A stretch of DNA of 27,040 nucleotides from contig CBFHRN010000024.1 in the NCBI GenBank assembly GCA_965658275.1, forward strand, positions 1 to 27,040, read 5' to 3'. This DNA is from Croceimicrobium sp965658275 (GTDB taxonomy: Bacteria > Bacteroidota > Bacteroidia > Flavobacteriales > Schleiferiaceae). The first letter of the stretch is position 1, and each line of letters opens with the position of its first letter. Made by a program: the position numbers and the translations under genes. Shown one piece after another: positions 26,139 to 27,040 of this stretch. The notes under the pieces are model-generated. The model saw nothing but the letters and a program-made list of their open reading frames with translations. It was not told where the DNA came from and searched no databases.

Positions 26139-26570
26139 ATGGCGCGACATTCACTCATATTGACTTTCTTTTTTTTGATAGTTGCCTCCGCTTGCGAAAA
26201 AAGTCAGCAGCGCGACTTCCCGATTGTGAGCGTGGACGAGTACATTTATCTAAATAACCCACAAAATCTTGAACTTTTAAATCCAGGAGGAGCCATTACT
26301 TATGGTGGAGGCTATCGAGGATTAATCATTTACCGTAGGTTTAGCAATAACGATATCAACGATTTTGGTGCCTTCGACAGAGCCTGTCCAGAGCATTACC
26401 GGGAAGACTGTAGTGCACTTGAATTAGACGATGACAGGCTCTATGCGGTTTGCTCCTGCCATGGTGAGAAGTATGTTTTATTTGACGGTGCCCCCGCTGA
26501 AAATGCCAAAACAAGCATGGTCGAATACCGCTGCACCTTCGATGGAGCTATTATTCGGGTTACGAACTAG
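26139..26570 (+). CDS. Lipoprotein with an altered Rieske-like motif
   Basis: This is a 143-residue lipoprotein. Residues 1-18 form the signal with lipobox VASAC (C19). The mature part resembles small Rieske-type Fe-S proteins: GAFDRACPEHYREDC (77-91), then LYAVCSCHGEKYVLFDG (101-117). A standard Rieske site is C-x-H, about 15-20 residues, then C-x-x-H. Here the second half, C105-S-C107-H108, fits, but the first half is C83-P-E-H86 with one extra residue. Additional cysteines (C91, C107) are present. Cluster binding may thus be altered or lost, or a disulfide may take its place. ATG 26139 was chosen because it gives a compact signal; ATG 26115 and TTG 26109 are also in frame. It is a single gene between the divergent receptor operon and the atp genes. 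Confidence 0.75.
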   Translation: MARHSLILTFFFLIVASACEKSQQRDFPIVSVDEYIYLNNPQNLELLNPGGAITYGGGYRGLIIYRRFSNNDINDFGAFDRACPEHYREDCSALELDDDRLYAVCSCHGEKYVLFDGAPAENAKTSMVEYRCTFDGAIIRVTN

Positions 26571-26582
26571 AAAAATAAGGGC

Positions 26583-26620
26583 AAAAAAAAGCCTCGATAA
26601 ATCGAGGCTTTTAATAATTT
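26583..26620. terminator. Bidirectional terminator between the Rieske-like gene and atpC
   Basis: Stem GCCTCGA / TCGAGGC with loop TAAA is preceded by eight A and followed by four T and an A/T-rich run. On the minus strand the eight A become a strong T-run just past the atpC stop at 26636, so it mainly ends the atp transcript. On the plus strand it follows the lipoprotein stop at 26570. Confidence 0.85.
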
Positions 26621-26635
26621 TAGTAGCGCTTTAGA

Positions 26636-26926
26636 CTAGTCTGCTAACAAAATTACTTTGTTCTGCTGTACTTCTACCACTCCGCCTTTCACATTCAAAC
26701 GAAGAACTTTGTCGTTGCTTTTATCCGAAACAATACTTCCGTGCAAGCCCTCAATAGTCTTCGAGGAATTAGGAATATCGATTTTCACCTCGCCTTCGGT
26801 AAGGGTACTGATTAAAGGGGCATGTCCATTCAAAATTTGAAAGCGACCATCTTTGCCGGGCAGTTGCACGGCATCCGCTGGACCTTCAAAAATTCTGGCT
26901 TCCGGGGTGATAATTTCTAAGTTCAT
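26636..26926 (-). CDS. atpC: ATP synthase F1 subunit epsilon (beta domain only)
   Basis: This subunit of the F1 central stalk couples gamma rotation to the c-ring. The 96 residues (MNLEIITPEARIFEGPADAV, LPGKDGRFQILNGHAPLIST, and VEVQQNKVILLAD at the end) make up the N-terminal ten-stranded beta sandwich only. The C-terminal two-helix domain, which inhibits ATP hydrolysis in E. coli (about 139 residues total), is absent. This short form is usual in Bacteroidota as far as I recall. It follows atpD after 29 bases and is closed by the hairpin at 26583-26620, so it is the last gene of an atpDC unit. Confidence 0.94.
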   Translation of the reverse strand: MNLEIITPEARIFEGPADAVQLPGKDGRFQILNGHAPLISTLTEGEVKIDIPNSSKTIEGLHGSIVSDKSNDKVLRLNVKGGVVEVQQNKVILLAD

Positions 26927-26955
26927 AATTCTACTTTAAAAAAAGGTGTGTTTGC

Positions 26956-27040
26956 TTAAGCCTGAGCTTCTGCTAACATTTTCTCACCTGCTTCACGTAC
27001 TTCCTCGATGGTTCCTTTCAAGTTAAAAGCAGCTTCTGGA
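26956..27040 (-). CDS. atpD: ATP synthase F1 subunit beta, C-terminal fragment
   Basis: The window ends inside this gene. The last 27 codons, before TAA at 26958-26956, read PEAAFNLKGTIEEVREAGEK and then MLAEAQA. The PEAAFNLKGTIEE stretch is the conserved C-terminal end of the F1 beta subunit, and the atpC gene directly downstream supports the call. The catalytic part lies outside the window. Confidence 0.88.
   Translation of the reverse strand, partial: PEAAFNLKGTIEEVREAGEKMLAEAQA

Noticed and set aside
1..27040. Mobile elements, CRISPR arrays or phage islands
   Set aside because: No transposase, integrase, direct-repeat array or terminal inverted repeats were seen, and every long open frame is explained by a chromosomal-type gene.

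Overview
The window looks like chromosomal DNA from a member of the Bacteroidota, probably Flavobacteriales-like, with moderate GC. The signs are: type IX secretion (T9SS) sorting domains; two TonB-dependent receptors with N-terminal carboxypeptidase-regulatory-like domains; a PorV/PorQ-family barrel; a DUF4249 lipoprotein; a DUF3127 protein; an ATP synthase epsilon subunit reduced to its beta domain; and repeated Bacteroidota-type -7 boxes (TAnnTTTG) in front of genes. No insertion sequence, phage gene, CRISPR array or rRNA was seen. It reads as ordinary core-plus-envelope chromosome. One 10-base run of N splits a large gene.

Layout. 1-2285: a terminator from an upstream gene, a TonB energy transducer (101-865), and a secreted LamG/T9SS protein (891-2252) ending at a bidirectional terminator. 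2291-2372: tRNA-Leu(UAG) on the minus strand. 2518-6511: a tight plus-strand run of flavin reductase-like protein, DUF3127 OB-like protein with an SSB-like acidic tail, short-chain fatty acid transporter, leucyl/phenylalanyl-tRNA-protein transferase (aat) and a small membrane protein. 6508-9692 (minus): a tail-specific protease followed by a lone OppC-type ABC permease. 9850-13112 (plus): TonB-dependent receptor plus DUF4249 lipoprotein. 13149-14405: YbdG-like MscS channel. 14402-15511 (minus): family 2 glycosyltransferase. 15525-16079: ruvC. 16071-16942 (minus): greA and a HIT-family protein.

17028-25907 (minus) is the most distinctive part: a three-gene operon of a 1229-residue TonB-dependent receptor, a roughly 1,360-residue secreted protein with a FlgD/T9SS-like C-terminus (split by the N run), and a PorV/PorQ-family barrel. 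It resembles a receptor / surface partner / T9SS shuttle module and is the best candidate here for a poorly described system. 26139-26570 is a lipoprotein with an altered Rieske-like motif. 26636-27040 (minus) is atpC and the 3' end of atpD.

Functional picture: most of the window serves the envelope. TonB energises the outer-membrane receptors, and T9SS exports the LamG protein and probably the large operon protein. The tail-specific protease and MscS channel maintain the envelope. Interspersed are housekeeping genes for recombination, transcription fidelity, N-end-rule tagging and ATP synthesis. Intergenic space is short, and three convergent gene pairs overlap at their stop codons.
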